Shown: one piece after another, positions 43,041-52,345 of the stretch | How positions within the stretch are numbered: position 1 is the first letter of the stretch | How the letters are laid out: each line of letters starts with the position of its first letter | DNA from: CAZRHR01 sp964578885 | GTDB lineage: Bacteria > Bacteroidota > Bacteroidia > CAIKAF01 | Direction of reading: 5' to 3' | DNA length: 64,000 bases | NCBI GenBank assembly: GCA_964578885.1 | Contig: CAZOEO010000012.1 | Location: 19,677 to 83,676 of the forward strand | Notes under the pieces: model-generated | Database searches by the model: none | The model's input: the letters and a program-made list of their open reading frames with translations, nothing else | What the model was told of the DNA's origin: nothing | Translations under genes and position numbers: made by a program

Positions 43041-43975
43041 GCAAAGTTCTCATAGGAAGCATGCTGTGGCTTTTGGGATGGTGTATTCATGCGCAAGAAG
43101 TGAGGTTGCAATTGAATACGGATTCCATACAACTTGGCGACCAGCGTGTGATGACGATTTCCGCCACGCATCCGAAAAATTGGGTGCTCATTTGGCCCGA
43201 TTTATTTAGCCAAATGCCCGCTCAAGTTCAGGTGGTGGATAAGGGACATCCGGATTCTGTGAACCATCAGGCCGCAGAAGTGCAATATATTCAACGTATT
43301 ACACTGGGTTTTTATGGTGAAGGAAAAGGTGTCATACCTGCTTATACATTTCAATTTCAATCGCAGTCCGGTGAAACCATCATTCAACATACCGACAGTA
43401 TTTCATTTGAGGTTTTTGTTCCAGAAGTGAATGTAAGCCAACCTTTTATGGATATCACCGGCCCTATTGATCCGGGATATCATTGGAAGGAATTTATCCC
43501 GATTATCCTGATTGTATTATTGTTGGCTTTGCTCATCGTCCTGGGCTGGTGGGCCTGGAACACCTACCAAAGGAGAAAGTTAATTCCAACTCCTCCCCCT
43601 GTGATTCCTGCAAAAAGTCCATTGGAATTGGCATTGGAGGCCTTACAAATTTTAGAAAAGCAAGAGGCCTGGCGGACTATGCCTCGTCAGGAATTTTACG
43701 ATGCCCTCACCCGCATCATCAAACAATTTTTATTGGGCCGGTATGGGTTTAATGCCCCTGACATGGACAGTACAGATATTATGCAGCAAATTAGATTGTT
43801 GGTATCGGATGAAAGTCATTGTACCAAACTCGCTGAATGGTTTTATGCGGCAGATATGGTCAAATTTGCCAAAGCAGATATGAGGGAAGAGTTGTCGCAA
43901 AAAGCTTTGTTGGACTTGAGGAGCTGGATTACCAGTGCGGGCTTGAAACCAGAAAATACAGATTCATCGTTATGA
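43028..43975 (+). CDS. Bat-operon membrane protein of unknown function
   Basis: 315 residues. N-terminal signal (about 1-20), an exported beta-rich domain of about 130 residues, one membrane helix (about 154-178: IILIVLLLALLIVLGWW), and a cytoplasmic helical tail that begins with a Pro-rich linker (IPTPPPVIPAKSP) and contains EFYDALTRIIKQFLLGRYG. The layout resembles DUF4381-type proteins in the equivalent place of other MoxR operons. It lies between DUF58 and batA, overlapping both (13 and 4 bases), so it is an integral operon member. Confidence 0.85.
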   Translation: MEKMSKVLIGSMLWLLGWCIHAQEVRLQLNTDSIQLGDQRVMTISATHPKNWVLIWPDLFSQMPAQVQVVDKGHPDSVNHQAAEVQYIQRITLGFYGEGKGVIPAYTFQFQSQSGETIIQHTDSISFEVFVPEVNVSQPFMDITGPIDPGYHWKEFIPIILIVLLLALLIVLGWWAWNTYQRRKLIPTPPPVIPAKSPLELALEALQILEKQEAWRTMPRQEFYDALTRIIKQFLLGRYGFNAPDMDSTDIMQQIRLLVSDESHCTKLAEWFYAADMVKFAKADMREELSQKALLDLRSWITSAGLKPENTDSSL

Positions 43976-44973
43976 ACTGGAATCTCACCTTTGATGCACC
44001 CTGGGTGTTGGCGCTGATTCCGGTGGTCTGGGTGCTGGTGATTTGGCGAAACCTTCGCTTGCCAAAACTTCGTCCGGCTTGGCAAAACCCACTGCAGGCA
44101 TCTGGTTTTCATTTGCCGGCTAGTTTCCGGCAAAAATGTATGCCAATATTATGGATTCTGCGTGTCTTGGCTTTGTCACTATGTTTAATCGCCCTGGCCA
44201 TTCCACGCGGATTTATCGGGTTTTCTCAATCTTCTCGGAAAATTGTAGACATTCAGTTGGTACTGGACGTATCCTTGTCTATGATGGCGCGGGATTTCGA
44301 ACCCAATCGACTGGAATCTGCCAAAAAGATTGGGGCAGAGTTCATCGAAAGTCGGCCGGAAGATCGCATTGGATTGGTCACTTTCTCGGGAGAAAGTTAT
44401 GCCAAATGTCCACTGACGACGGATCATGGTCTGCTTCTAGACGCCTTAGGTTCTGTGGAAGCGGGAGTACTTGGAAATGGAACGGCCATTGGAATGGGGG
44501 TGGCTACAGCCGTTTCTCGTTTACGGAAATCCGAAGCCGTCTCGAAAATTGTGATTTTACTTACAGACGGAGAAAATAATGCGGGCGATGTGGCGCCGCT
44601 TACCGCTGCTGAAATGGCGCGAAATTTCGAAGTGAGATTATACACCATTGGTGTCGGGAAAATGGGTCAGGCCCTGGCGCCGGTGGCCTTAGATGCATTA
44701 GGTCAGATACAGTATGGACCTACTGAAGTGAGAATTGATGAGCCATTGCTCAAGGAAATGGCACAAATTACAGGTGGTAAGTATTTTAGGGCCACGAATG
44801 AAGCCGGATTACGCCAAATTTTTCAAGATATTGATCAGATGGAGAAAACATTGGTCGAAGTGAAAGAGTATCAGCGTAAACCACATCGATATCATATGTT
44901 TGTAGTGGTAGCTGCGGCATTGTTCGGTCTGGAGTTATTGTTGCGTTTCACCTGGCTTAAAACCTTGAATTGA
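43972..44973 (+). CDS. batA: BatA von Willebrand membrane protein
   Basis: 333 residues from the ATG at 43972, which overlaps the preceding stop in ATGA. Two N-terminal hydrophobic helices (about 10-28 and 55-80), a vWA domain in the periplasm (about 90-290), and a C-terminal helix (about 305-325). The metal-ion-dependent adhesion site is complete: DVSLSM, a Thr in the GNGTAIGMG stretch, and LLTDGENNAGD. BatA binds the other Bat proteins. A longer upstream extension in this frame covers the preceding gene and is spurious. Confidence 0.95.
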   Translation: MNWNLTFDAPWVLALIPVVWVLVIWRNLRLPKLRPAWQNPLQASGFHLPASFRQKCMPILWILRVLALSLCLIALAIPRGFIGFSQSSRKIVDIQLVLDVSLSMMARDFEPNRLESAKKIGAEFIESRPEDRIGLVTFSGESYAKCPLTTDHGLLLDALGSVEAGVLGNGTAIGMGVATAVSRLRKSEAVSKIVILLTDGENNAGDVAPLTAAEMARNFEVRLYTIGVGKMGQALAPVALDALGQIQYGPTEVRIDEPLLKEMAQITGGKYFRATNEAGLRQIFQDIDQMEKTLVEVKEYQRKPHRYHMFVVVAAALFGLELLLRFTWLKTLN

Positions 44974-46010
44974 TGCAACGATTCATTTTTCAATATCCGG
45001 AATACCTATGGGGTTTGGCAGCGGGGCTACCCATTTTGGCGGTGGCTTTCTGGTTGCTATGGTGGGTGCGTAAAAAACGACTGGGATGGCTTGCGGGAAA
45101 AGCCCAGGTTCCGAAAATGTTTCCCGGTTGGACGGACGCCAGGCAAATTCTTCGTTATGCCCTTCTTTGGATGGGCGTGGCCGGTTTTCTTGTGGCGTTG
45201 GCCCGCCCACGCTTTGGAACGGCCCGGGAAACCGCAGAACGCAGCGGCGTGTACATTGCACTTGTTTTGGATGTAAGTACTTCCATGTTGGCCGAAGACA
45301 TTCTACCGAATCGACTGCAACGCGCTAAAATGGCCATTTCTCAACTTTTTAAACGTTTCCGAAACGACCAGGTGGCCTTGGTGGTTTTTGCAGGATCTGC
45401 TCATTTGGCCGTGCCCATGACGCCGGATTTGGCTTTTGCGCAAATGGCCTTAGATTATGCGGACACAGAATCGCCTGCATATCAAGGTACACAACTTACG
45501 GAAGCGCTGGATCAAGCCATTCAGGCTTTCCCGGAAGAAAGAACAGGAGGAGCTGCCATCATCCTCATGACCGATGGAGAAGATCATGAAGGAAGTGCGG
45601 TGGAAAAAGCCAGAGAAGCCTACAAGAACAACATTATTGTACATGCCATGGGCATCGGCAAATCACAAGGCGCACCTATTCCACAATACAGTGGACAAAC
45701 ATTGGTGGGTTATAAAAAAGATAGTGATGGAAATCCTATCCTTACTACCTTGAATATGAATTTGTTGCAGGAAATTGCTCAAGCCGGAGGAGGCATTGCT
45801 GTTCAGGGTGAAAATCCAACCCAGGCCATTGAGGATATTTTTAGCCAGATTGAATCGATGAACAGGGAAGTCTTTTCCCTTGAAGAAAGAGACGACATGC
45901 AGGACCAGTTTTTCTGGTTTCTTTGGCCTGCGTTTTGCGTCTTATTGGCAGAAAGTTTGATTGCAGAAAGAGGAATACCATGGTGGAAAAAGTTTGGATT
46001 TTTCGATTAG
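44973..46010 (+). CDS. batB: BatB von Willebrand membrane protein
   Basis: 345 residues. Same layout as BatA: two N-terminal helices (about 10-30 and 60-80), vWA domain, C-terminal helix. The MIDAS residues are DVSTSM, a Thr in YQGTQLTEAL and LMTDGEDHEG. It is a tandem paralogue of batA with low sequence identity but the same motifs. The ATG at 44973 overlaps the batA stop by one base (TGATG). Confidence 0.95.
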   Translation: MQRFIFQYPEYLWGLAAGLPILAVAFWLLWWVRKKRLGWLAGKAQVPKMFPGWTDARQILRYALLWMGVAGFLVALARPRFGTARETAERSGVYIALVLDVSTSMLAEDILPNRLQRAKMAISQLFKRFRNDQVALVVFAGSAHLAVPMTPDLAFAQMALDYADTESPAYQGTQLTEALDQAIQAFPEERTGGAAIILMTDGEDHEGSAVEKAREAYKNNIIVHAMGIGKSQGAPIPQYSGQTLVGYKKDSDGNPILTTLNMNLLQEIAQAGGGIAVQGENPTQAIEDIFSQIESMNREVFSLEERDDMQDQFFWFLWPAFCVLLAESLIAERGIPWWKKFGFFD

Positions 46011-46693
46011 TTCCGGGCTTTTGGGCACTGTGCCTTGGCGTGCAGGCTCAGCAAATCTGGGATCATCCGAACCGGTCTCTCCGGAACGGAAATCGGTCTT
46101 ATGCGGCAGGAGAATATGCACCTGCCATGAAAAGTTATTCGGAAGCCTTGTCGCGTGAAGCCGGAAACCCAACGGCACATTTTAATTTGGGCGCGGCTTT
46201 GTATCGAAGCGGAAAGCAAGATTCGGCTGCCTTTCATTTTAACCAGGCTGCCAGTAGTTTTACCGATCCACAATCTAAAAGTCTTGCGCATTACAATCTT
46301 GGAAATACCTTTTTACATCAGAAAAAATGGAAAGAAGGCATAGAACAGTACATTGCGTCTCTCAAGGCCAATCCACAAAATCCTTCTGCGCGATATAATT
46401 TGGCGTATGCCCTGAAAATGATGCAGCAACAACAACAACAACAGCAGCAACAACAAAATCAGGATCAGAAAAAAGATCAGCAGCAAGACCAACAAGATCA
46501 GCAGCAACAACAGCAACAAAACCAGGAACAGTCGCCAAGCCAGCAGCCACCGCCTTCTTCCAACGGCAAGCAAATGACCCGTGAAGAAGCCGAACGAATG
46601 CTCGATGCATTGGATAGACGAGAGGCGCAAATGCAAAAGGATCAGAAACAGCCGCCTCAGCAAAATTCACGTAAACCGCAAAAAGACTGGTAA
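45980..46693 (+). CDS. batC: BatC TPR protein with poly-glutamine tail
   Basis: 237 residues. Signal peptide (about 1-22), three TPR units (about 28-130: NGNRSYAAGEYAPAMKSYSEAL, AHFNLGAALYRSGKQDSAAFHF, AHYNLGNTFLHQKKWKEGIEQY), then a low-complexity tail very rich in Gln (about 145-200), and a short charged C-terminus. TPR domains bind partner proteins in the Bat complex. The chosen ATG at 45980 lies inside batB (31-base overlap). Confidence 0.9.
   Translation: MVEKVWIFRLVPGFWALCLGVQAQQIWDHPNRSLRNGNRSYAAGEYAPAMKSYSEALSREAGNPTAHFNLGAALYRSGKQDSAAFHFNQAASSFTDPQSKSLAHYNLGNTFLHQKKWKEGIEQYIASLKANPQNPSARYNLAYALKMMQQQQQQQQQQQNQDQKKDQQQDQQDQQQQQQQNQEQSPSQQPPPSSNGKQMTREEAERMLDALDRREAQMQKDQKQPPQQNSRKPQKDW
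46423..46530 (+). repeat. CAA/CAG-rich low-complexity tract in batC
   Basis: About 100 bases made almost wholly of CAA and CAG codons with scattered AAT, GAT and AAA triplets. It encodes the Gln-rich tail of BatC. Its length is likely to vary between strains by slippage. Confidence 0.75.
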
Positions 46694-46694
46694 C

Positions 46695-48440
46695 ATGCAA
46701 ACAAGGTTATCTATCATTTTGATTTGGTTGAACCTGGCCGTTTGGGGGCAGGAAATCCGTGTGACACCACAAAAAACCCAGGTTGGAGTAGGGGAGACTT
46801 TTCAGCTGAACTACGACATGGAACAGGTGCAGGGCCGAATTCAACTTCCTGCTTTACAGGGATTTCGACAAGCAGGCACCCAGCAAAGTACACAAATCAT
46901 CAATGGCCGCACCACACAAAAACTCACCTTGTTTCTCGTGGCCCTCGAACCCGGCCAGTTTACCATCCCGCCACTCGTGGTCGTTTCCGGATCTCAAAAA
47001 GTATCTTCTCCTGCTGTTTCAATCGAAGTAACAGGAAAAAGCAGTGCTACGCAGGGAAATGCACAGGCAGGAAAACCAACGCCGCCGCCAAATGCATCGG
47101 GTGAACTCATGCTTTCCATTGATGTGAGTAAAAAACAACCGAGGTTGGGTGAACCAGTCGTGATTACGGCTCATTTATACACTTTGTACCCTTCTATTAG
47201 TTTCGATGAAGTCGTTTTTCCATCCATTGAGGGCGGATTGGTCAAAGAAATTCCCGATGCGGCCGACAATGCTTTTCGCCGTTCAGAATTAAATGGTCGG
47301 GTGTACAACCATGCCGTAATTAAAAAGTGGGTGCTGATTCCTCAGCAACTTGGAGAACTTACCATTCAACCTATTCGTGCGACTGTTCGGGTGCAAAAAG
47401 CCGCGCAACCCACCAATGATTTCGATTTCTTTTTCGGGCCTCGATATATGGAAACCCGTATGCAAATTGAATCTGCAATATCCCGAATCAAGGTTTCTCC
47501 TTTACCTGAAAAGGATCAGCCGGAGTTTTTCACCAATGCCGTTGGTCAGTTTACTTTTTATGTGGGTTTGGATAAAACCAAAATGGAGGTAAACGATGCA
47601 CTCACCCTCACCCTTATGGTTAAAGGTTCTGGTAACCTGCCCATGATTGCTTTACCCGAACCAAACTGGCCTACCGGATTTGAAGTGGCTAAGCCAGCCA
47701 TTCGAGATAAATCACAGTTGTCGCCCCAGGGATATACAGGCTCCATAAGTGCCGAATATGTCTTAATCGCCAATACTCCGGGCAAGTTTACTCTTCCCGC
47801 TGTGTCTTTTGCTTTTTTCAATCCCAAAACCAATGCTTACGAAATCCAACAAAGCGATTCTTATGACATTACGGTTTTTGGAGATCCACAGACCCGCACG
47901 TCCGAACCGGTTTCTGGTGAAGTCGAGTCCTTAGGCAAAGACATTCGCTATATTCAGGAAAGGCCGGATTTCTCAGAACATGTCGGGGTCTGGCATCATT
48001 CATGGCTTTGGTATTTGGCAAGTTTCCTCCTGGCCATTTTACCTTTTGTCTTCATTCGACTTCGCAAACGGCTTCAGAGAGTTTCTGTCGGAAAGGACTC
48101 GCGTCGGCAGGAGCAAGCCCTCCGTTTGGCCAGAAAGCAACTTTCCTCAGCCATTCAAACCCTTGAAAAAGGTGAAGTGAAACCGGCATTGAAAGCCATG
48201 CTGGCCGCGCTTTCACATTATTTGACCCATCGACATCACCTTCCACCCACCCAACAAAATATGGAAGAAGTGGCGCGTTATCTCCTAAGTAAAAATGCGC
48301 CGGAATTGGCAGAAATGTACCGCGAGATAAAGGAAAGGGCGGAGTTTTCATTATACTCGCCAGTAACGGAAGAACAAACCAAAGCACAATTTCAAAAAGC
48401 AATCCAATGGATCGTCGATATGGAAAAAATCAGGGGATAA
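46695..48440 (+). CDS. batD: BatD scaffold protein
   Basis: 581 residues from MQTRLSIIL (46695), one base after the batC stop. Signal peptide (about 1-18, ending VWGQ), then a long stretch of beta-sandwich domains (about 20-430: repeated motifs such as VGVGETFQLNY and LNGRVYNHAVIKKWVLIPQQLGEL), one membrane helix near 438-458 (LWYLASFLLAILPFVFI), and a cytoplasmic helical tail. BatD (BatD/oxygen tolerance family) anchors the other Bat proteins in Bacteroides models of aerotolerance. Confidence 0.92.
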   Translation: MQTRLSIILIWLNLAVWGQEIRVTPQKTQVGVGETFQLNYDMEQVQGRIQLPALQGFRQAGTQQSTQIINGRTTQKLTLFLVALEPGQFTIPPLVVVSGSQKVSSPAVSIEVTGKSSATQGNAQAGKPTPPPNASGELMLSIDVSKKQPRLGEPVVITAHLYTLYPSISFDEVVFPSIEGGLVKEIPDAADNAFRRSELNGRVYNHAVIKKWVLIPQQLGELTIQPIRATVRVQKAAQPTNDFDFFFGPRYMETRMQIESAISRIKVSPLPEKDQPEFFTNAVGQFTFYVGLDKTKMEVNDALTLTLMVKGSGNLPMIALPEPNWPTGFEVAKPAIRDKSQLSPQGYTGSISAEYVLIANTPGKFTLPAVSFAFFNPKTNAYEIQQSDSYDITVFGDPQTRTSEPVSGEVESLGKDIRYIQERPDFSEHVGVWHHSWLWYLASFLLAILPFVFIRLRKRLQRVSVGKDSRRQEQALRLARKQLSSAIQTLEKGEVKPALKAMLAALSHYLTHRHHLPPTQQNMEEVARYLLSKNAPELAEMYREIKERAEFSLYSPVTEEQTKAQFQKAIQWIVDMEKIRG

Positions 48441-49174
48441 GCCCCGTTTGGGTGCTTTTGCTGGTCTATTGGGCAAGCTTGGTGCCATTATGGTCACAGG
48501 CGGCTCCGGAAATAGATTTTGAAAGAGGTGTGGCGGCCTATTCCCAACAGCAATACGCCAATTCAGCGGCTATCTTTAGCGATTTGGCCAAGTCTCATCC
48601 TTCACCTGCGGTTTTTTATAATTTAGGTAACGCACTTTACCGAAATGGCAAGAAGGGAGAAGCATTGGCCGCCTATCATGCCGCTTTGCGACTCGATCCA
48701 TCCCACCAGGATGCCCTTTTCAATTTGCAATTTCTAGGTGGTCAATCTTCTGCACAGCTATTTTATTATCAGTGGGTGGGTTGGTTTTCTACTTATACCT
48801 GGGCCATACTCACCTTGTTTTTTTTGGCTTTGATTTCTGTAGCGGTGCTGCTTTTGTATCGCAGGCCGTCTGTTTGGTTAGCCAAAATCATGCTGGTCGG
48901 GATGATTTTATCGGCGATTCTGGCGCTTTTTAGTTTTGGTGCCAGTTTCCTGAGAAGGAATTGGGAAAGTCAGGTGCTAGGTGTTGTGGTGATTCCTGCA
49001 GCAGAATTGAAAGCCGAACCCATCGACGCATCGCAGACCTTGGTGCGGGCACAGGAAGGGGCTACGGGGAAAATTCTAAGTGAAAGTGGCGATTGGTATT
49101 ATTTGCGGCTCGATGGCATGGAACCCGGCTGGGTGCCAAAATCAGCTGTTCGAAACACCGCTGCATGGAAATAG
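48407..49174 (+). CDS. batE: BatE TPR/SH3-like membrane protein
   Basis: 255 residues. N-terminal hydrophobic signal (about 13-32), two TPR units (about 38-105, YNLGNALYRNGKKGEALAAYHAAL), two membrane helices (about 128-150 and 158-182), and a C-terminal SH3b-like domain (VVIPAAELKAEPIDASQTLV ... GWVPKSAV). This matches BatE. Overlaps batD by 34 bases and the next gene by 10. Confidence 0.9.
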   Translation: MDRRYGKNQGISPVWVLLLVYWASLVPLWSQAAPEIDFERGVAAYSQQQYANSAAIFSDLAKSHPSPAVFYNLGNALYRNGKKGEALAAYHAALRLDPSHQDALFNLQFLGGQSSAQLFYYQWVGWFSTYTWAILTLFFLALISVAVLLLYRRPSVWLAKIMLVGMILSAILALFSFGASFLRRNWESQVLGVVVIPAAELKAEPIDASQTLVRAQEGATGKILSESGDWYYLRLDGMEPGWVPKSAVRNTAAWK

Positions 49175-49686
49175 GACTTTTATCCGATACACATGGTTGG
49201 CTGCATCCTCGGTTAGCGCATCATTTAAAAGGAGTAGATGAAATTTGGCATGCCGGAGATTTGGGACATGTTTCTCTGGTTCCGCAACTTGAGCAATGGG
49301 CTCCGGTGAGAGGAGTGTTCGGAAATATTGATGGTACAGACCTCCGGAAAATTTGGCCCCTTTGGCAGGATTTTACCATCATGGGTTGTCGGATTCTAAT
49401 GACCCATATTGCTGGTTATCCGGGAAAATACACTGCAGAAGTCCGGCAAAAATTGAATACGCAACCACCCGATGTGCTCATTTGCGGGCATTCGCACATT
49501 GTGAAAGTGATGAAAGATCCCAGGTACGGACATCTGCACATTAATCCCGGGGCTGCAGGGCATCATGGATGGCATAAAGTCATGACGCTTGTGCGTTTTT
49601 CCCTGACAGAAAAAGGAATTTCTGATTTTAAACTTATTGAACTTGGACCCCGCGGACAGGCTCTGCCCTTGGAAGGTTTAGTTTAA
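49165..49686 (+). CDS. Metallophosphoesterase (YfcE/MJ0936 type)
   Basis: 173 residues from the ATG at 49165. Calcineurin-like phosphoesterase with dinuclear metal site: LLSDTHG (motif I), HAGDLGH (II), GNIDG (III), MTHIAG (IV) and CGHSHI (V), all present. Related YfcE/MJ0936 enzymes are small phosphodiesterases. Start overlaps batE by 10 bases, so it may be read from the bat message. Physiological substrate unknown. Confidence 0.92.
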   Translation: MEIGLLSDTHGWLHPRLAHHLKGVDEIWHAGDLGHVSLVPQLEQWAPVRGVFGNIDGTDLRKIWPLWQDFTIMGCRILMTHIAGYPGKYTAEVRQKLNTQPPDVLICGHSHIVKVMKDPRYGHLHINPGAAGHHGWHKVMTLVRFSLTEKGISDFKLIELGPRGQALPLEGLV

Positions 49687-49844
49687 AATACGGCCCTCGT
49701 AATACTTGCGTTTTAACGGTGATTTTTCTGCATTAGTTTATTTGTAATCAACTTTTTAAAAGGATTTTTGCAGGTAAGAAATGGATGTTTTTTGGATATT
49801 TAAGTCGCTTTGAATGATTTACTTTAGATTTATAAAACATCCAA

Positions 49845-51686
49845 ATGAAAAAATTAATCACCGTGTGTGTCTGGATTGGATTGGGAACCATGTTCGGTCA
49901 AACCCAAGGCGTAAGCATTAGCGCCAATGGCACACCTCCTGATCCATCTGCTATGTTAGATATTCAAAGCACTTTGGGTGGTGTGCTTTTTCCCCGCATG
50001 ACAGAAACCCAGCGGAACGCCATTGCCAATCCGCAAGAAGGATTATTTGTTTTTAATACCACCAGCAGATGTTTTGAAGTATACAACCAAAACATAGGCA
50101 TCTGGCAACGTCTGTATTGTATTTGTGATGCACCACCTGCGCCTGTGTTAAATGCTGCTACAAGTGTTAATTATCAGGGATTTACGGCCAACTGGCAATC
50201 GAGTCCAGGCGCCACCGGATATTTCATTGATCTTGCGTATGATACTTCTTTTAATTTCATGATTCCCGGTTATCTAAACTATTTCGCCGGAGCAGGAACC
50301 TCGTTGGCCGTATCGGGTATTCTTTGCGATACCACGGTGTATTATCGTGTGCGGGCGTTTACAGGTTGCGGCTCCGGTGTGTCTGCGGGAAGAATCGCGG
50401 CCACTACCGGCGCTTGTGTGGCTTGTATCCGTTATGGCTCTTCCCATTATGAGGAAGTTCGCGGATTGGTTTCAAATACAGATGGCTCCATTTTGGTAGC
50501 ATCCTATATGGAACAAGCCATGACCAATGGTGCCTATGGTTTTAATTTTGCAAAAATTTCAGCCAATAACCAAGTGGTTTGGACACGTTCCGTGGGTTTT
50601 AATTCTGGCGATGCCTATTTAATGGATGCCATTCCTGCACATGGAGGTGGCATCGTGGCTGTAGGATACGCAAATACAACGACCTACAATAGCAGTAACC
50701 GTTCAAGAATAATGGTGGTAAATGTAGATGATAATGGAAATGTGGTTTGGGCACATGGTTATGGTGGAACCACGACTACAATAGATGATATTGCCAATCA
50801 GATTGCGCCTACGCCGGATGGTGGTTATGTGATTGGTGGATATACGCGTCATTTCGGCGCATCTACCAACGGATTTTATGCACTTAAAATCAATGGATCC
50901 GGTGCCGTGCAATGGGGACAATTGTTCAGTTCATCCAATCAGGAATACGGACAAGGAGTCGCCGTTTCGCCGGATGGCTCAATCTATATAACAGGTTATA
51001 GATCATCCAGTACCTTGGGCAGCAATGATTTTATGATTGTTAAATTCAATAGTTCGGGTAGTTTTCAGTGGGCCAGAGTGCAGGGAGGCGGCGGCAGCGA
51101 TGTGGCACTTGGAGCCACCTCCGACGCGCAGAACAATGTATATACAGTGGGATATACCAGTTCTTTTGGAAATGGTAACCAAGCCATTTATATCACGAAA
51201 ACCGATCCATCCGGTAATCTTTTATGGGCAAACCGATATGAAGCATCCAGTTCTTTGTATTCGCAGAGAATTACCTGGTCGACCAATAATGGGGGAGAGC
51301 TGTTGGTGATCGGAGAAGGAAGTTTGGGTGTGATTGGTTCAGATGATATTATTATTTTGAGGGTAAATCCCAATAACGGAGCCATTTTACAAACGACTGT
51401 GGCCGGTTCATCTTCCTCAGACGTGGGAAGATCCATCGTCCCAACACAAAATGGTTCTGGATATATTGCTGCAGGATCAACTGGTTTTCTTACCTATGGA
51501 TCGCAAGACGGCTACGTGATGCGTTTGGATGCGAATTTATCCGGCTGTTGTTCGGCCAATGCTAGCCTGACCACCGTCGCTGGTGGAAATTCTAATTCCA
51601 TTTCTGGCAGCCAGTTCAGCGGAGGAACACAGTTTTCCGGACACGTAACCAATACACGGGGACAGTTGCAGGTGGTCTGCCCTTAA
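49845..51686 (+). CDS. Secreted beta-propeller-like surface protein
   Basis: 613 residues. Signal peptide 1-19 (ending MFGQ). The N-terminal SISANGTPPDPSAMLDIQS and MTETQRNAIANPQEGLFVFN segments are a common opening in secreted Bacteroidota proteins. A fibronectin-III-like part (about 100-185) is followed by a series of repeats with the pattern GGYVIGGYTR / GSIYITGYRSSSTLGSNDF / NNVYTVGYTSSFG, which read as blades of a beta-propeller (SBBP-like). No clear type A or B type IX sorting domain ends it; the C-terminus is QLQVVCP. Function unknown. Confidence 0.8.
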   Translation: MKKLITVCVWIGLGTMFGQTQGVSISANGTPPDPSAMLDIQSTLGGVLFPRMTETQRNAIANPQEGLFVFNTTSRCFEVYNQNIGIWQRLYCICDAPPAPVLNAATSVNYQGFTANWQSSPGATGYFIDLAYDTSFNFMIPGYLNYFAGAGTSLAVSGILCDTTVYYRVRAFTGCGSGVSAGRIAATTGACVACIRYGSSHYEEVRGLVSNTDGSILVASYMEQAMTNGAYGFNFAKISANNQVVWTRSVGFNSGDAYLMDAIPAHGGGIVAVGYANTTTYNSSNRSRIMVVNVDDNGNVVWAHGYGGTTTTIDDIANQIAPTPDGGYVIGGYTRHFGASTNGFYALKINGSGAVQWGQLFSSSNQEYGQGVAVSPDGSIYITGYRSSSTLGSNDFMIVKFNSSGSFQWARVQGGGGSDVALGATSDAQNNVYTVGYTSSFGNGNQAIYITKTDPSGNLLWANRYEASSSLYSQRITWSTNNGGELLVIGEGSLGVIGSDDIIILRVNPNNGAILQTTVAGSSSSDVGRSIVPTQNGSGYIAAGSTGFLTYGSQDGYVMRLDANLSGCCSANASLTTVAGGNSNSISGSQFSGGTQFSGHVTNTRGQLQVVCP

Positions 51687-51784
51687 ATGAAACAGCCATA
51701 AACGAAAATACCCTTCAGGACGATTTTTTTTCTTTAAAAAGTGTTTTACACATTTAGTGTTTATAAAAAATGAATTTGATTAGA

Positions 51785-51813
51785 TTGCTAAGTTCTAATT
51801 GGCGGTATTTTTA
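51785..51813 (+). promoter_or_regulatory. Possible promoter (-33 TTG, -7 TATTTTTA)
   Basis: TTG at 51785-51787 and a one-mismatch -7 box at 51806-51813, 18 bases apart, 19 bases before the next ATG. The upstream gap (51687-51784) is AT-rich and holds nothing else I can support. Confidence 0.35.
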
Positions 51814-51832
51814 AATCCATTTATAATTCATA

Positions 51833-52282
51833 ATGAAAAAACGTCTATTAGGATTAATGCTTCTTTTTCCGGTCTGGCTGATGGCACAGGTGACAATCGT
51901 GCAACCAATTAATGGTGAGCCGGCGCTAGAAAAAGTTCAAACTTTCCCCATGTTTCCCGTTTGCGAGGATTATGCCGGATTCAATGCGCGGCAACTTTGC
52001 TTTCAAAAACAAATGGATCAGTTCCTGGCCAAAGAACTCAGAATGCCTCAAGAGGCCAAAGATGCCGGGGTAGATGGCTGGGTGAAAGTGCAATATATTG
52101 TGGAAAAGGATGGATCCATCCGGGAAGTCACCGCCTTGGAAGATCCCGGTTATGGTTGTGCAGAAGAGGTCGCAAGGGTCCTTCGGTCGCTTCCCCGACT
52201 TATTCCCGGTGTGCATTTGGGAAAAGTGGTTCGGGTAAAACAAATGCTTTCTGTTCAATTTTCAACGCCCAAAAAGGGATAA
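51833..52282 (+). CDS. TonB C-terminal-domain protein, exported
   Basis: 149 residues. Signal peptide (about 1-18, ending LMAQ) then a TonB C-terminal domain (about 60-145: MPQEAKDAGVDGWVKVQYIVEKDG and LPRLIPGVHLGK). It lacks the usual Pro-rich spacer. If the signal is cleaved it would be a soluble periplasmic protein with a TonB-like domain, not a classical energy transducer. Stands alone, convergent with rnhB. Confidence 0.85.
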   Translation: MKKRLLGLMLLFPVWLMAQVTIVQPINGEPALEKVQTFPMFPVCEDYAGFNARQLCFQKQMDQFLAKELRMPQEAKDAGVDGWVKVQYIVEKDGSIREVTALEDPGYGCAEEVARVLRSLPRLIPGVHLGKVVRVKQMLSVQFSTPKKG

Positions 52283-52345
52283 GAAAAATTACGGTCATCT
52301 GCTCAATCTTCTTGTAGCAGGTTTTAAAACAAAGGGGGCGATGAA

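Noticed and set aside
46313..46700. Leucine/valine-rich antisense frames over batC
   Set aside because: Produced by the reverse complement of the CAA/CAG tract; not real membrane proteins.
41146..49686. Bat operon considered as a new defence-like system because of its MoxR and vWA proteins
   Set aside because: Gene order and motifs match the known MoxR-BatABCDE aerotolerance cluster, and no effector domain is present.
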